Assembly: GCF_008693385.1 (NCBI RefSeq)
Contig: NZ_CP044067.1
Coordinates: 1,304,501-1,368,500, forward strand
Direction of reading: 5' to 3'
Source: Cupriavidus pauculus
GTDB lineage: Bacteria; Pseudomonadota; Gammaproteobacteria; Burkholderiales; Burkholderiaceae
Length of the DNA stretch: 64,000 nt
Shown: in pieces, positions 18,547 to 39,500 of the stretch
Position numbering within the stretch: the first letter of the stretch is position 1
How the letters are laid out: each line of letters starts with the position of its first letter
The notes under the pieces: generated by a model
What the model saw: the letters and a program-made list of their open reading frames with translations, nothing else
What the model was told of the DNA's origin: nothing
The model's database searches: none
Position numbers and translations under genes: made by a program

Positions 18547-19290
18547 TTGCTGCCAGAACTCGCACCGTTCTTTCCCGGCCCGCTCCGCGCCTATGGCGAG
18601 GGGCTGACGGCATTGCCAGCGCCGCCGAAAGCCACGCCTGGCGCGCGTCTCGCGGAAATCGACGGCATTGCCGAACTCGTGCGCGGCTACGGCAAGGTGC
18701 TTGGCGCCACCGATATGCCGGCGCTGGCATCGTGGTGGACGCGTCGCTACTGCCTCGCCATCGTGCCGCCCGTGCTCGTCGCCGCGGTGGTGCTGGAACG
18801 CGCATTGCCGGTGGCGCTCGACGACATCGAGGTGTCGCTTGCGCGCGACTATCGGGCAGAACGTATCCATATTGGGCACGCGCGTACGGTCGTCGGCCAT
18901 GACTTTGTGGTAGCCATCGACCTGCTGGTCCGTCACAACCTTGCCCCGCTCTTTCAGGCGATGGCGCCGCTGCGCGCGTCGCCGCGCGTGCTGTGGAGCC
19001 ATGCCGCCGAGTTCGTGCAGACCGTGGGACAGGTGCTCTGTGGCCACCCGGCCGTGGACCCTGCGCGGCGCGAGGCGCTTGCGCACTGGCTGGCCAACGC
19101 GGGCGCGCTCGGCCCGGCCTATCGGCACCTGCCTCCGATTGCCGTGGCCGATGGCGGCGACGGCCATGCGCGCCGCGTGCGCCGCGTCTGCTGCCTCAAC
19201 TACCGGCTGCCCGACGAAGACTATTGCGGCGTCTGCCCGCTGACCTGCGCCAAATCGCGCGCCAACACGACAGACACGCATCCCGCCTAA
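18547..19290 (+). CDS. FhuF-like ferric-siderophore reductase
   Basis: About 247 residues. The C-terminus carries the family's 2Fe-2S ligand pattern Cys-Cys-x10-Cys-x2-Cys (RVCCLNYRLPDEDYCGVCPLTC region). Upstream are ALASWWTRRYCLAIVPPVLVAAVV and SPRVLWSHAAEFVQ, usual for siderophore-iron reductases. It would release iron in the cytoplasm by reducing Fe(III) in the imported complex. I favour the TTG at 18547 because CCGGAG lies 6 bases upstream; a GTG at 18508 is also in frame but would sit only about 12 bases after the CGTC element and lacks a ribosome site. Its stop codon overlaps the -35 element of the NRPS promoter. Confidence 0.85.
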   Translation: MLPELAPFFPGPLRAYGEGLTALPAPPKATPGARLAEIDGIAELVRGYGKVLGATDMPALASWWTRRYCLAIVPPVLVAAVVLERALPVALDDIEVSLARDYRAERIHIGHARTVVGHDFVVAIDLLVRHNLAPLFQAMAPLRASPRVLWSHAAEFVQTVGQVLCGHPAVDPARREALAHWLANAGALGPAYRHLPPIAVADGGDGHARRVRRVCCLNYRLPDEDYCGVCPLTCAKSRANTTDTHPA

Positions 19291-19312
19291 ATTCAAACCG
19301 CCCTCCCTCGTC
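19288..19312 (+). promoter_or_regulatory. ECF sigma promoter of the NRPS genes, overlapping the reductase stop codon
   Basis: TAAAT at 19288-19292 and CGTC at 19309-19312 have the exact 16-base spacer. The TAA of the -35 element is also the stop codon of the reductase gene. CGTC ends 32 bases before the NRPS start codon. The NRPS genes can thus be transcribed from here and from the promoter at 18472. Confidence 0.75.
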
Positions 19313-19344
19313 TACCAGATGACGCATTCACTGGAAGAGCTGCA

Positions 19345-28758
<9,414 letters not shown>

Positions 28759-28761
28759 TTG

Positions 28762-31700
28762 ATGATCGATCCACAACAAGGCCGTGACCTCGTCCGGCGT
28801 TATGTCGCGCTGCCGCGGGACAAGCGGGGCGTGCTGCTCGAACGGCTGCGCGCGCAGGGCATCGATTTCTCGATTTTGCCGATTACCGCGGACTGGCGTG
28901 GGACGGCGGCGGATGCGCAGGCGCTACCGCTTTCGGCCGCGCAGCAGCGGATGTGGTTTCTGTGGAAGCTGGATCCTTTGGGGAGTGCCTATCATCTGGC
29001 GGGGATGTTGCGGTTACGAGGTCGGCTCGATCTTGTTGCGCTGCAGGCGAGCTTCGATGCGCTCGTGGCACGGCATGAGAGTTTGCGGACGACGTTTCAT
29101 GAATCCGACGGGGTCGCGGTGCAGCGGATCCATGCTGTGCTGCCCGTGACGATTCCGGTTGTGGATGTCACGGAAGGTTCCTTGACCGCGCATGTGGATG
29201 CGGAGGCCCAGGCACCGTTCGATCTCGAGCATGGGCCGCTGATGCGCGTGCGGCTGCTACGTCTGGCCGACGACGACCACGTGCTGCTCGTGACCATGCA
29301 CCATATCGTCTCGGACGGATGGTCGATGGGCGTGGTCATCGACGAGTTTGCCGCGCTCTATACCGCGCACACGCAAGGACGGCCTTTGGCGCTGCCGTTG
29401 CCGGACGCGCAGTATGCGGACTATGCGGCGTGGCAGCGGAACTGGCTCGAGGCCGGGGAGCGGGAGCGGCAGCTCGCGTACTGGCACGCGACACTGGGTC
29501 CGGACCCCGTCGTGCTCGAGCTCCCTGCCGATCGGGCTCGGCCTGCGGTGCCTTCGCATCGCGGGGGCTTTGTCTCGTTCTCGCTTGGGCGTGATGATGT
29601 GCGTCAGCTTGGCGAGCTGGCCCGTCTGGCCGATACCACGACGTTCACGGTGTTGCTCGCGGCGTTCCAGATTCTGCTCTATCGCTATACGGGGCAGCAG
29701 GATATTCGCGTCGGCGTGCCGGTCGCCAATCGCAATCGTGCCGAGACCGCTCGGACGGTCGGGTTCTTTGTCAACACGCAGGTGTTGCGCGGTCTCGTCG
29801 ATGGCTCGCGTAGTGTGTTGCGCTTGCTGGGCGAGGCACGTGAATCCGTGCAGCAGGCGCAGGCGCATCAGGAGCTCCCGTTCGAGCAACTGGTCGAGGC
29901 ATTGCAGCCCGAGCGGAGCCTGTCGCATAACCCGCTGTTTCAGGTGATGCTCAACCACCAGCGACGGGATCTGCGGGCATTGCGGCAGTTGCCGGGCCTC
30001 ACGCTAGAGCGCGTGGCGCGGACGGCGAGTGCGGCCAAGGTGGATCTGGCGCTCGATACACAGGAGGATGAGGACGGGATCGAGGGTGTGTTCGGCTACG
30101 CGAGCGATCTGTTCGAGCATGCGACGGTGGAGCGGTTGCAGGGGCATTATGTGGCGGTGTTGCGGCAGATGATGGCAACGCCCGATGGATTGGTGGCCGA
30201 CATCGTGCTCGAGCATGCCGACGCTCGGGATGAGGATCCTCGGTTCCGGGAGGCCATGCCTGTGCATATGGCCATCGCCCGGCAGGCGGTGGTGCAGCCG
30301 GATGGGATTGCTGTGCGATGCGGCGTGGATACGCTGAGCTATCGGGAGCTCGATGGCCAAGCCGAGCGGCTCGCCCGCACGTTGGTCTCGCGCCTTACGG
30401 GCGGCAAGACTAGACCCGGCGTAGCGCCCGCGACGCGCGCGGCTCGTGACGAGCTCGAGGACGGCGTGGCCATCGACCGCGCGCTCGCGACGCGCGCGGC
30501 TCGTGGCGGGCCCGAGGACGGCGTGGTCATCGGCCGCGCGCTCGCGACGCGCGGGACTGGCGACGATCCGGTCGCCGGCCGGGCGAGCACGACGCCCGAG
30601 ACGCGTGGCGAGCCCGTCGTCGGGGTCGTCATCGACCGTACCCCCGCCATGATCATCCGGCTGCTGGCCGTGCTCAAGGCCGGGGCGGCCTATGTGCCGA
30701 TCGATCCGGAATTGCCGGCGGCCCGTATTGCCGAGATGACCGACGGCGCGCGCGTGCAGCTACTGCTTTCCTCGCAGCGGCTGCGTGGGCGCGTGCAGAC
30801 TGCCCTGCCCGTGCTGGAAATGGAGAGCGTCGGCGACAGCGACGCAGCATTGCCCACTGTGCTGCCGGGCCAGCTCGCCTACCTGATCTACACCTCGGGT
30901 TCCACCGGCGCGCCCAAGGCCGTCGCCGTCGAGCACGGCCCGCTCGCCATGCATTGCCACGCGACCGCCGAGCAATACGGCATGGCCCCCGGCGAGCGCG
31001 AGTTGCACTTCCTTGCCTTCAGCTTCGATGGCGCACACGAGCGCTGGCTCGCACCCCTCGTTGCCGGCGCCGAAGTCGTGCTGCGCGATGACGAGCTCTG
31101 GGATGCGGAACGAACGCTGGACGCATTCACGCGTTACCGCATTACCAACGCCGGATTCCCGCCCGCCTATCTGATGCGCCTGGTCGAGGCTGCCCGTGGC
31201 AATGCCCCGGCATTGCGCCTGCTGTCCTTCGGCGGCGAGGCCATCTCGCGCGAGAGTTTTGCGCATGTGCGGGATACCTTCCGCGCGAAGACGCTGATCA
31301 ATGGCTATGGGCCGACCGAAGCGGTCGTCACGCCGCTGGCATGGGTGACGGACGCGCAGGCGCACTGCAGGCAAGCTTATGCGCCAATCGGCCGGCCCGT
31401 GGGCTCGCGGCATGCGTACGTGCTCGATGCCGATCTGAACCCAGTCCCGTATGGCGCCATCGGCGAGCTCTATATCGGTGGCTTCGGCCTTGCACGCGGG
31501 TATGCCCATCGGCCGGCGCTGACCGCAGAACGGTTCCTGCCCGATCCGTTTGCAGCCGGTGCACGCATGTACCGGACCGGCGATCTCGTGCGGCAGGCGC
31601 CCGATGGCAATGTCGAGTACGTCTCGCGGCGCGATCATCAGGTCAAGATTCGCGGGTATCGTATCGAGCCGGGCGAGATCGAGGCGCGGCTTCGGGCCTG

Positions 31701-34700
31701 CGCGGGTGTGGCGGAGGCCGCCGTACTCGCAGTGGAGACCGCGACCGGCGCGCAACTGGTCGCGTATGTCTCTGGCGCGGCTGACCCGCTGGTGTTGCGG
31801 CGCCTGCTCGAGGACACGCTGCCCGCCTATATGGTCCCGGCGCAGATCGTCGCGCTCGACCGGTTGCCCGTCACCTCGAACGGCAAGCTCGACCGGCGTG
31901 CGCTGCCCGCACCGGTCTTCGAGGCGACCGAGCATGTGGCCGCTGCCACCGACATCGAAGCCGCGCTTGTGCGGATCTGGCAGGACGTGCTCGGCGTCGA
32001 GCGTGTGGGCGTCACCGACAACTTCTTCGAGCTCGGTGGGGACTCGATCCTCTCGATTCAGGCCGTGAGCCGGGCCCGGCAGGCGGGACTGCGCTTTACG
32101 CCGAAGGATCTGTTCCTGCATCAGACGGTACGGGCGTTGGCACAGGTGGTGACGTCCGCGCAGAGCGCCGGGGAAGCGATGCCCACGGGCGAGGTGCCGC
32201 TGCTACCCGTGCAGCGCGAGTTCTTCGAAGCGCCGATTCCTTCCCGGCATCACTGGAATCAGGCGGTGTTGCTGCGGCCGACGCAAGCGCTCGACGTCGC
32301 ACGGTTGCAGATCGCGGTCGATCGGCTCGTCGCGCATCATGACGCGTTGCGGTTGCGGTTCGCCGAGCGTGACGGCGACTGGACGCAGCACTACGCGGAC
32401 ACGGCAATCACGACCGTGACGCACGATGCCATCACAGAGGACACGCTGACCGATGCCTGCACGCGCGCGCAACAGGGACTGAACCTCGAGCACGGGCCGC
32501 TGCTGCGCGTGGCATTGTTCACGCTGCCCGATGGCTCGCAACGGTTGCTCATTGCGATTCACCACCTCGTGGTCGATGGGGTATCGTGGCGCATCCTGCT
32601 GGAAGACCTCCAGCAAGCCTACCGCGATGACGCAGCCCTGCCCGCGCGCACATCGTCGTATCAAGCGTGGGCGCGCAAACTGCAACAGCATGCCGCGTCG
32701 CTCGCGCACGAGCTGCCATTCTGGCGAACCCAGCAGGGTCCAACGCTGAACGCGCGGAAAGACGTGCCCGCGCGCAACGCCACGGTAGCAACGGTATCGC
32801 TGCCCGCCGCGACCACCCGCGCGTTGCTGACCGACGCGCACGCCGCCTACCGGACGCAGATCAACGATCTGCTGTTGGCCGCCATCGCACGCGCGGTCGG
32901 CCAGTGGCAAGGCTTCGAAACCGTCGCTGTGCTTCTGGAAGGCCACGGCCGGGAAGCGCTGTTCGACGACATCGATCTCTCCCGCACCATCGGCTGGTTC
33001 ACGAGCACGTTCCCCGTCGCGCTGCCCATCGACGCCGACCTCGGCACGCATATCAAGCGCGTCAAGGAAACCCTGCGCGCCGTGCCGCAGCATGGCATCG
33101 GCTTCGGCCTGCTACGCGACGGCCTGCGCGACATGACGCCACCGTCGATCACGTTCAACTACCTGGGGCAGTTCGAGCAGGGCAGCCAACCCAACGCGCT
33201 GTTCTCGCGCGCCGCGGAATCCGCGGGCGAGACGCGCGGTGCCGATGCCCGGCTTGGCAATGCCATCGTCATCAATGGCATGGTGCGCGACGGCGCGCTC
33301 GTGTTCGATCTTGCGTTTGCCGAGCCCGGCCACTCGGCATTGGCGCCGCTGCTGCAGCGCGCGCTCGAAGCCGTCGTCGCGCATTGTGTCGCGATGCCGG
33401 CCGGCGCGCTCACGCCATCGGACGTGCCGCTGTCTGGGCTCGATCAGGTTCAACTCGACCGACTGCCGGGCGCGGAGATCGCGGACATCTATCCGCTTGC
33501 GCCGATGCAGCAGGGGATGCTGTTCCATGCGCTCTATGCGCCGGACACGGCCATGTATATCAACCAGATGTCGGTGGATCTGGCGGGACTCGACGCCGAG
33601 CGCATGCGCCGCGCCTGGAACGACACGATTGCCGCGCACGATATCCTGCGTACCGCATTTGTCCATATCGATGGCGAGCCCTTGCAGGTCGTGCGCCGTG
33701 ATGTGCCGTCGCCTGTGCGGATCGATGCGACCGGCGATGCCGATGAACTGGCCTTGCAGGATCGCACGCGGCCGTTCTCGCTCGACACGGCGCCGCTGAT
33801 GCGCGTGCGGCTGGTCGCGCAGGGCGCGTCACGGCACCGCATGATCTGGACCAGCCACCATCTGCTGCTCGATGGCTGGAGCACCGCGCGGCTGATCGGC
33901 GAGGTTCTGCAGCGGTATCACTGCCAGCCCGTGGAGACGGTTGCCACGCGCTATCGCGACCATATCGCGTGGTTGCAGGCGCAGGATGCGTCGGCCAGCG
34001 AGGCGTTCTGGCAGCAACGGCTGCCCGCGCTCGAGACGCCCACGCTGCTCGCGCAGGCGCTGCCCGCGCTGGCCGAGCCAATGACGGGCCATGCCGTGCA
34101 GCGTGTGCGCATCGATGCCCAGCCGCTGCAACGCGCGGCACAGCAGCAGCGCGTGACCTTGAACACGTTGCTGCAGGCCGCATGGATCGTCGTGCTGCAA
34201 CGCTATACGGGCCAGCGTGCGGTCGCATTCGGCGCCACCGTGGCGGGCCGCCCGGCGACGTTGCCCGGCGCCGATGCGATGCTCGGGCTGTTTATTAACA
34301 CATTGCCCGTGATTCAGGCACCTTCGCCCGACCAGCGCATCGATGCGTGGTTGCAGGCATTGCAGCAGGAGAACCTGTCCCTGCGCGAGCACGAACACGT
34401 GCCCCTGTACGAGATCCAGCGCTGGGCCAATCAGGGCGGGCAGCCGCTGTTCGATTCGATCCTCGTGTTCGAGAACTACCCGATCGACGCCGCGCTGCGC
34501 GAGCGCGAGCAGCACGGCCTGCACATTGGCGAGATCCGCCATGCCGCCACGACGAACTATCCGCTGACGCTCGTCGTGGCGGGCAACCAGACGCTCGACA
34601 TTGCGTTCAGCTATGCGACCGGGCTCTTCTCGGCCGACCGCATTGCCCAGTTGCAGCAACACTTCGTTGCGGTGCTGGGGCAACTGGCCGCCGCACCCGA

Positions 34701-36543
34701 CGCCCATGTCGGCACGCTTGGGATCGGCACGGCAGGGACATCGATCGATGGCGGCGATCCGGGCACGCCGACGCTGCTGCTCGATGCATGGGCGCGGCAT
34801 GTCGAGGCCGACCCGCAAGCAATCGCGGTGCGGTACGAAGCGGAGGCCATGACGCGGGCCGAGATCGATGCGCAAGCGAATGGCATTGCGCATGCCCTGC
34901 ATGCCAAGGGCATCGGCACCGAAGATGTCGTCGCGCTCTGCCTCGAGCGATCTCCCGCATTCGTGGCCGGCTGGCTCGGCATTCTCAAGGCGGGCGCCGT
35001 ATGCCTTCCGCTCGACGCGTCGCAGCCCGAGGGCCGGCTGCGGCAACTGGCCGATGCCGCCAACGCGCGGGCGACGATCGGTACGCTGTCCGATGTCGGC
35101 ACGCTCGACCCCGCGCGGGTGCCCCCGTGCGCGCGGGCACCGGACGTGCGGATGCATCCGGACCAGGGCGCGTATGTCATTTTCACCTCGGGTTCCACGG
35201 GTACGCCCAAAGGTGTGCTGGTCAGTCACCGTGCGCTCGGCCAGTATCTCGATGGCGTGCTGACACGGCTCGCGTTGCCGGCGCACGCCAGCATGGCCAT
35301 GATCTCCACCACCGCGGCCGATCTTGGGCATACCGTGTTGTTCGGCGCGCTCTACAGCGGCCGGACGCTGCATCTGATGTCGCGCGAGCGTGGCTTCTCG
35401 CCCGATCGCTTTGCCGAGTATATGGCCGCGCATCGCGTGGGCGTGCTCAAGATCGTGCCCAGTCATCTGCGGGCGCTGTTGCAGGCGGCAACACCCGCTG
35501 ACGCCCTGCCGCATACGGCGCTGATCGTCGGTGGCGAACCCACGCCGGTGGACCTCGTCGCGCAGATCCGCGCGCTGCGTCCCGACATGGCCCTGTTCAA
35601 CCATTACGGTCCGACGGAGGCGACGGTTGGCGTGCTGACGCATGCGAGCCACGCCGACGAACAAGGGGGCCTGCCGCTGGGCAGGCCGCTGCCTGGCATG
35701 ACCGCGCATGTGCTGGACAGCGACCTGAACCCGCTGCCGGCGGGCATTGCGGGCGATCTCTACCTGCGCGGCGCGCAACTCGCGCGCGGGTATCTTGCGC
35801 AGCCCGGCATGACGGCCGAGCGCTTTGTGCCCGATCCGTTCGCAGACGGTCAGCGCATGTATCGCACTGGCGACCGCGTGCATGTCGATGGCGAAGGCCG
35901 GCTGCATTACCTCGGGCGTGCCGACGAGCAGGTGAAGGTGCGCGGCTATCGCATCGAACCCGGCGAAGTGGCCGAGCGGCTGCGCGCGCAGCCAGGCGTG
36001 CGCGATGCGGTCGTGCTCGTGCGCGGGGAGCGACTTGTGGCGTGGTGCGTGCTGGACGGCACCGATATCCACACGCTCAAGGCGCTGGCCAGGGCGCAGC
36101 TGCCCGACTACATGGTGCCGGCGCAGATTGTGGCGATCGATCGCGTGCCCGTCACGGCCAATGGCAAGCTCGACCGCCGCGCGCTGCCCGATCCGGTATT
36201 CGATGCCGAGTCCTACGTCGCGCCGCGCACGGACACCGAGGCGATGCTGGCCACGCTCTGGCAGGAGCTGCTCGACGTGCCGCGCGTGGGTGTGCACGAC
36301 AACTTCTTTGCGCTCGGGGGGCACTCGCTGCTGATTACGCGCCTGGCCGGGCGGCTTGGTGTGGCGCTCGATCTGACGTTGCCGCTCAAGGTCTATTTCG
36401 ACGCCGCGAACCTTGCAGAGATGGCCGCGCATATCGAAGCCGAACGTGCCGCGCGTGGTGGCGGCAGCGCGGATGCCGCGGGCAATGCCGAGGCGTGGCA
36501 GGACATGGAAGACTGGATGGATGATCTGGAGACGCAGGCATGA
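28762..36543 (+). CDS. Nonribosomal peptide synthetase 2: C-A(X)-PCP-E-C-A(Asp)-PCP
   Basis: A 2593-residue protein whose start lies 4 bases after the NRPS1 stop, with GGAGG upstream; a TTG at 28759 is also in frame. A short N-terminal docking-like segment precedes an L-L condensation domain (HHIVSDG at 180). The first A domain has pocket residues DGEGSGGVTK and a repetitive insert near residues 551-620. PCP (GGDS, Ser1095), E (HHLVVDGVS at 1267) and a D-L condensation domain (HHLLLDG at 1699) follow. The second A domain reads DLTKIGHVGK (Asp), and the protein ends with PCP GGHS (Ser2522). Condensation types agree with the E domains before them, supporting colinear order. The first condensation domain has visibly lower GC3 than the rest. 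Confidence 0.95.
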   Translation: MIDPQQGRDLVRRYVALPRDKRGVLLERLRAQGIDFSILPITADWRGTAADAQALPLSAAQQRMWFLWKLDPLGSAYHLAGMLRLRGRLDLVALQASFDALVARHESLRTTFHESDGVAVQRIHAVLPVTIPVVDVTEGSLTAHVDAEAQAPFDLEHGPLMRVRLLRLADDDHVLLVTMHHIVSDGWSMGVVIDEFAALYTAHTQGRPLALPLPDAQYADYAAWQRNWLEAGERERQLAYWHATLGPDPVVLELPADRARPAVPSHRGGFVSFSLGRDDVRQLGELARLADTTTFTVLLAAFQILLYRYTGQQDIRVGVPVANRNRAETARTVGFFVNTQVLRGLVDGSRSVLRLLGEARESVQQAQAHQELPFEQLVEALQPERSLSHNPLFQVMLNHQRRDLRALRQLPGLTLERVARTASAAKVDLALDTQEDEDGIEGVFGYASDLFEHATVERLQGHYVAVLRQMMATPDGLVADIVLEHADARDEDPRFREAMPVHMAIARQAVVQPDGIAVRCGVDTLSYRELDGQAERLARTLVSRLTGGKTRPGVAPATRAARDELEDGVAIDRALATRAARGGPEDGVVIGRALATRGTGDDPVAGRASTTPETRGEPVVGVVIDRTPAMIIRLLAVLKAGAAYVPIDPELPAARIAEMTDGARVQLLLSSQRLRGRVQTALPVLEMESVGDSDAALPTVLPGQLAYLIYTSGSTGAPKAVAVEHGPLAMHCHATAEQYGMAPGERELHFLAFSFDGAHERWLAPLVAGAEVVLRDDELWDAERTLDAFTRYRITNAGFPPAYLMRLVEAARGNAPALRLLSFGGEAISRESFAHVRDTFRAKTLINGYGPTEAVVTPLAWVTDAQAHCRQAYAPIGRPVGSRHAYVLDADLNPVPYGAIGELYIGGFGLARGYAHRPALTAERFLPDPFAAGARMYRTGDLVRQAPDGNVEYVSRRDHQVKIRGYRIEPGEIEARLRACAGVAEAAVLAVETATGAQLVAYVSGAADPLVLRRLLEDTLPAYMVPAQIVALDRLPVTSNGKLDRRALPAPVFEATEHVAAATDIEAALVRIWQDVLGVERVGVTDNFFELGGDSILSIQAVSRARQAGLRFTPKDLFLHQTVRALAQVVTSAQSAGEAMPTGEVPLLPVQREFFEAPIPSRHHWNQAVLLRPTQALDVARLQIAVDRLVAHHDALRLRFAERDGDWTQHYADTAITTVTHDAITEDTLTDACTRAQQGLNLEHGPLLRVALFTLPDGSQRLLIAIHHLVVDGVSWRILLEDLQQAYRDDAALPARTSSYQAWARKLQQHAASLAHELPFWRTQQGPTLNARKDVPARNATVATVSLPAATTRALLTDAHAAYRTQINDLLLAAIARAVGQWQGFETVAVLLEGHGREALFDDIDLSRTIGWFTSTFPVALPIDADLGTHIKRVKETLRAVPQHGIGFGLLRDGLRDMTPPSITFNYLGQFEQGSQPNALFSRAAESAGETRGADARLGNAIVINGMVRDGALVFDLAFAEPGHSALAPLLQRALEAVVAHCVAMPAGALTPSDVPLSGLDQVQLDRLPGAEIADIYPLAPMQQGMLFHALYAPDTAMYINQMSVDLAGLDAERMRRAWNDTIAAHDILRTAFVHIDGEPLQVVRRDVPSPVRIDATGDADELALQDRTRPFSLDTAPLMRVRLVAQGASRHRMIWTSHHLLLDGWSTARLIGEVLQRYHCQPVETVATRYRDHIAWLQAQDASASEAFWQQRLPALETPTLLAQALPALAEPMTGHAVQRVRIDAQPLQRAAQQQRVTLNTLLQAAWIVVLQRYTGQRAVAFGATVAGRPATLPGADAMLGLFINTLPVIQAPSPDQRIDAWLQALQQENLSLREHEHVPLYEIQRWANQGGQPLFDSILVFENYPIDAALREREQHGLHIGEIRHAATTNYPLTLVVAGNQTLDIAFSYATGLFSADRIAQLQQHFVAVLGQLAAAPDAHVGTLGIGTAGTSIDGGDPGTPTLLLDAWARHVEADPQAIAVRYEAEAMTRAEIDAQANGIAHALHAKGIGTEDVVALCLERSPAFVAGWLGILKAGAVCLPLDASQPEGRLRQLADAANARATIGTLSDVGTLDPARVPPCARAPDVRMHPDQGAYVIFTSGSTGTPKGVLVSHRALGQYLDGVLTRLALPAHASMAMISTTAADLGHTVLFGALYSGRTLHLMSRERGFSPDRFAEYMAAHRVGVLKIVPSHLRALLQAATPADALPHTALIVGGEPTPVDLVAQIRALRPDMALFNHYGPTEATVGVLTHASHADEQGGLPLGRPLPGMTAHVLDSDLNPLPAGIAGDLYLRGAQLARGYLAQPGMTAERFVPDPFADGQRMYRTGDRVHVDGEGRLHYLGRADEQVKVRGYRIEPGEVAERLRAQPGVRDAVVLVRGERLVAWCVLDGTDIHTLKALARAQLPDYMVPAQIVAIDRVPVTANGKLDRRALPDPVFDAESYVAPRTDTEAMLATLWQELLDVPRVGVHDNFFALGGHSLLITRLAGRLGVALDLTLPLKVYFDAANLAEMAAHIEAERAARGGGSADAAGNAEAWQDMEDWMDDLETQA
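29017..30248 (+). repeat. Long near-identical segment shared with 36771-38002
   Basis: The condensation-domain region of NRPS2 aligns without gaps at a constant offset of 7754 bases to NRPS3, with only scattered base differences. Further near-identical stretches follow (about 30625-31130 and 31390-32690 in NRPS2; about 38150-38650 and 38940-40240 in NRPS3). This indicates recent module duplication or gene conversion. The first parts of the E domains, and the D-L condensation domains of NRPS1 and NRPS2, are also very similar. Confidence 0.85.
30430..30591 (+). repeat. 57-bp tandem repeat inside the first adenylation domain of NRPS2
   Basis: Two full units start at 30430 and 30487 and a third, shorter, degenerate one at 30544, each opening with GCGACGCGCG. 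The unit encodes 19 residues ([19 protein letters not shown]). The matching place in NRPS3 has only a short linker ([16 protein letters not shown]), so this is an in-frame insertion of roughly 65 residues just before core motif A2. The unit looks derived from the local [11 protein letters not shown] sequence. Confidence 0.8.
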
Positions 36544-39500
36544 GCCTTGACAAGATGCGGCTTGCCCAACGTTTTGCCGGCCTGCCGCCGGCGGCGCAGG
36601 AACGCTTTCTTTACGAACTGCGGCAGCGGGGGCTCGACTTCGGCAGCCTGCCGATTCCGCCGCGTGGGCAGGCGGAGAGTGCGTTGTCGTATGCGCAGCA
36701 GCGGTTGTGGTTCTTGTGGCAGATGGACCGGGGCGCCGGGCTTTACAACATTCCGCGGGCGGTGCGGTTACGGGGTCGGCTCGATCTTGTTGCGCTGCAG
36801 GCGAGCTTCGATGCGCTCGTGGCACGGCATGAGAGTTTGCGGACGACGTTTCATGAATGCGACGGGGTCGCGGTGCAGCGGATCCATGCTGTGCTGCCCG
36901 TGACGATTCCGGTTGTGGATGTCACGGAAGGTTCCTTGACCGCGCATGTGGATGCGGAGGCCCAGGCACCGTTCGATCTCGAGCATGGGCCGCTGATGCG
37001 CGTGCGTCTGCTACGTCTGGCCGACGATGACCACGTGCTGCTCGTGACCATGCACCATATCGTCTCGGACGGATGGTCGATGGGCGTGGTCATCGACGAG
37101 TTTGCCGCGCTCTATACCGCGCACACGCAAGGACGGCCTTTGGCGCTGCCGTTGCCGGACGCGCAGTATGCGGACTATGCGGCGTGGCAGCGGAACTGGC
37201 TCGAGGCCGGGGAGCGGGAGCGGCAGCTCGCGTACTGGCACGCGACACTGGGTCCGGACCCCGTCGTGCTCGAGCTCCCTGCCGATCGGGCTCGGCCTGC
37301 GGTGCCTTCGCATCGCGGGGGCTTTGTCTCGTTCTCGCTTGGGCGTGATGATGTGCGTCAGCTTGGCGAGCTGGCCCGTCTGGCCGATACCACGACGTTC
37401 ACGGTGTTGCTCGCGGCGTTCCAGATTCTGCTCTATCGCTATACGGGGCAGCAGGACATTCGCGTCGGCGTGCCAGTCGCCAATCGCAATCGTGCCGAGA
37501 CCGCTCGTACGGTCGGGTTCTTTGTCAACACGCAGGTGTTGCGCGGTCTCGTCGATGGCTCGCGTAGTGTGTTGCGCTTGCTGGGCGAGGCACGCGAGTC
37601 CGTGCAGCAGGCGCAGGCGCATCAGGAATTACCGTTCGAGCAACTGGTCGAGGCATTGCAGCCCGAGCGGAGCCTGTCGCATAACCCGTTGTTTCAGGTC
37701 ATGCTCAACCACCAGCGGCGGGATCTGCGGGCATTGCGGCAGTTGCCGGGCCTCACGCTAGAGCGCGTGGCACGCACGGCCAGCGCGGCCAAGGTGGATC
37801 TCGCGCTCGATACACAGGAGGATGAGGACGGGCTCGAGGGTGTGTTCGGCTACGCGAGCGATCTGTTCGAACATGCGACGGTGGAGCGGTTGCAGGGGCA
37901 TTATGTGGCGGTGTTGCGGCAGATGATGGGGGCGCCCGATGGATTGGTGGCCGACATCGTGCTCGAGCATGCCGAGGCTCGGGATGAGGATCCTCGGTTC
38001 CGCGATGCCGTGCCGGTACATACGGCGATTGCCTGGCAGGCGGCGGTGCAGCCGGATGGGATTGCTGTGCGATGCGGGGAGATTGCGCTGACCTACGCGC
38101 AACTGGACCGCGAGGCCGACCGACTCGCCCGCGCGCTGGTCGACCGCCTTGCGGGCGGCGAGCCAGTAGTCGGTGTCGTCATCGACCGTACCCCCGCCAT
38201 GATCATCCGGCTGCTGGCCGTGCTCAAGGCCGGGGCGGCCTATGTGCCGATCGATCCGGAATTGCCAGCGGCCCGTATTGCCGAGATGATCGACGGCGCG
38301 CGCGTGCAGCTACTGTTGTCCTCGCAGCGGCTGCGTGGGCGTGTGCAGACTGCCCTGCCCGTGCTGGAAATGGAGAGCGTCGGCGACAGCGACGCAGCAT
38401 TGCCCACCGTGCTGCCGGGCCAGCTAGCCTATCTGATCTACACCTCTGGTTCGACCGGCACCCCCAAGGCCGTCGCCGTCGAGCACGGCCCGCTCGCCAT
38501 GCATTGCCACGCGACCGCCGAGCAATACGGCATGGCCCCCGGCGAGCGCGAGTTGCACTTACTTGCCTTCAGCTTCGATGGCGCGCACGAGCGCTGGCTC
38601 GCGCCGCTCGTTGCCGGCGCGGAGGTCGTGCTGCGCGATGACGAACTGTGGAGCGCCGAGCGGACCATCGAAGCCTTTGCCGCGCATCGCATCACGAACG
38701 GCGGCTTCCCGCCCGCCTACCTGGCCCGCCTGGCCGAAGCCGCGCAGGCCAGCGCCGACGAGCCCCCAACGCTGCGGTTGCTATCGATGGGCGGCGAGGC
38801 TATCTCGCGTGAGAGCTTCAACAATGTTCGTCGCGCATTCCGCGTCAAGACCCTCATCAATGGATACGGACCGACCGAGGCCGTGGTGTCGCCGCTGGCA
38901 TGGGTGGCCCATCCCGACACGCCATTCACGGCGGCCTATGCGCCAATCGGCCGGCCGGTGGGATCCCGGCATGCATATGTGCTCGATGCCGATCTGAACC
39001 CAGTCCCGTATGGCGCCATCGGCGAGCTGTATATCGGTGGCTTCGGGCTTGCACGCGGGTATGCCCATCGGCCCGCGCTGACGGCTGAACGGTTCCTGCC
39101 CGATCCGTTTGTGGCCGGTGCACGCATGTACCGTACCGGCGATCTGGTAAGGCAGGCGCCCGATGGCAATGTCGAGTACGTTTCGCGGCGCGATCATCAG
39201 GTCAAGATTCGCGGGTATCGGATCGAGCCGGGCGAGATCGAGGCTCGGCTACGGGCCTGTGCGGGTGTGGCGGAGGCCGCCGTCCTCGCAGCGGAGACCG
39301 CGATCGGCGCGCAACTGGTCGCGTATGTCTCTGGCGCGGCTGACCCGCTGGTGTTGCGGCGCCTGCTCGAGGACACGCTGCCTGCCTATATGGTCCCGGC
39401 GCAGATCGTCGCGCTCGACCGGTTGCCCGTTACGTCGAACGGCAAGCTCGACCGGCGCGCGCTGCCCGCACCGGTCTTCGAGGCGACCGAGCATGTGACC

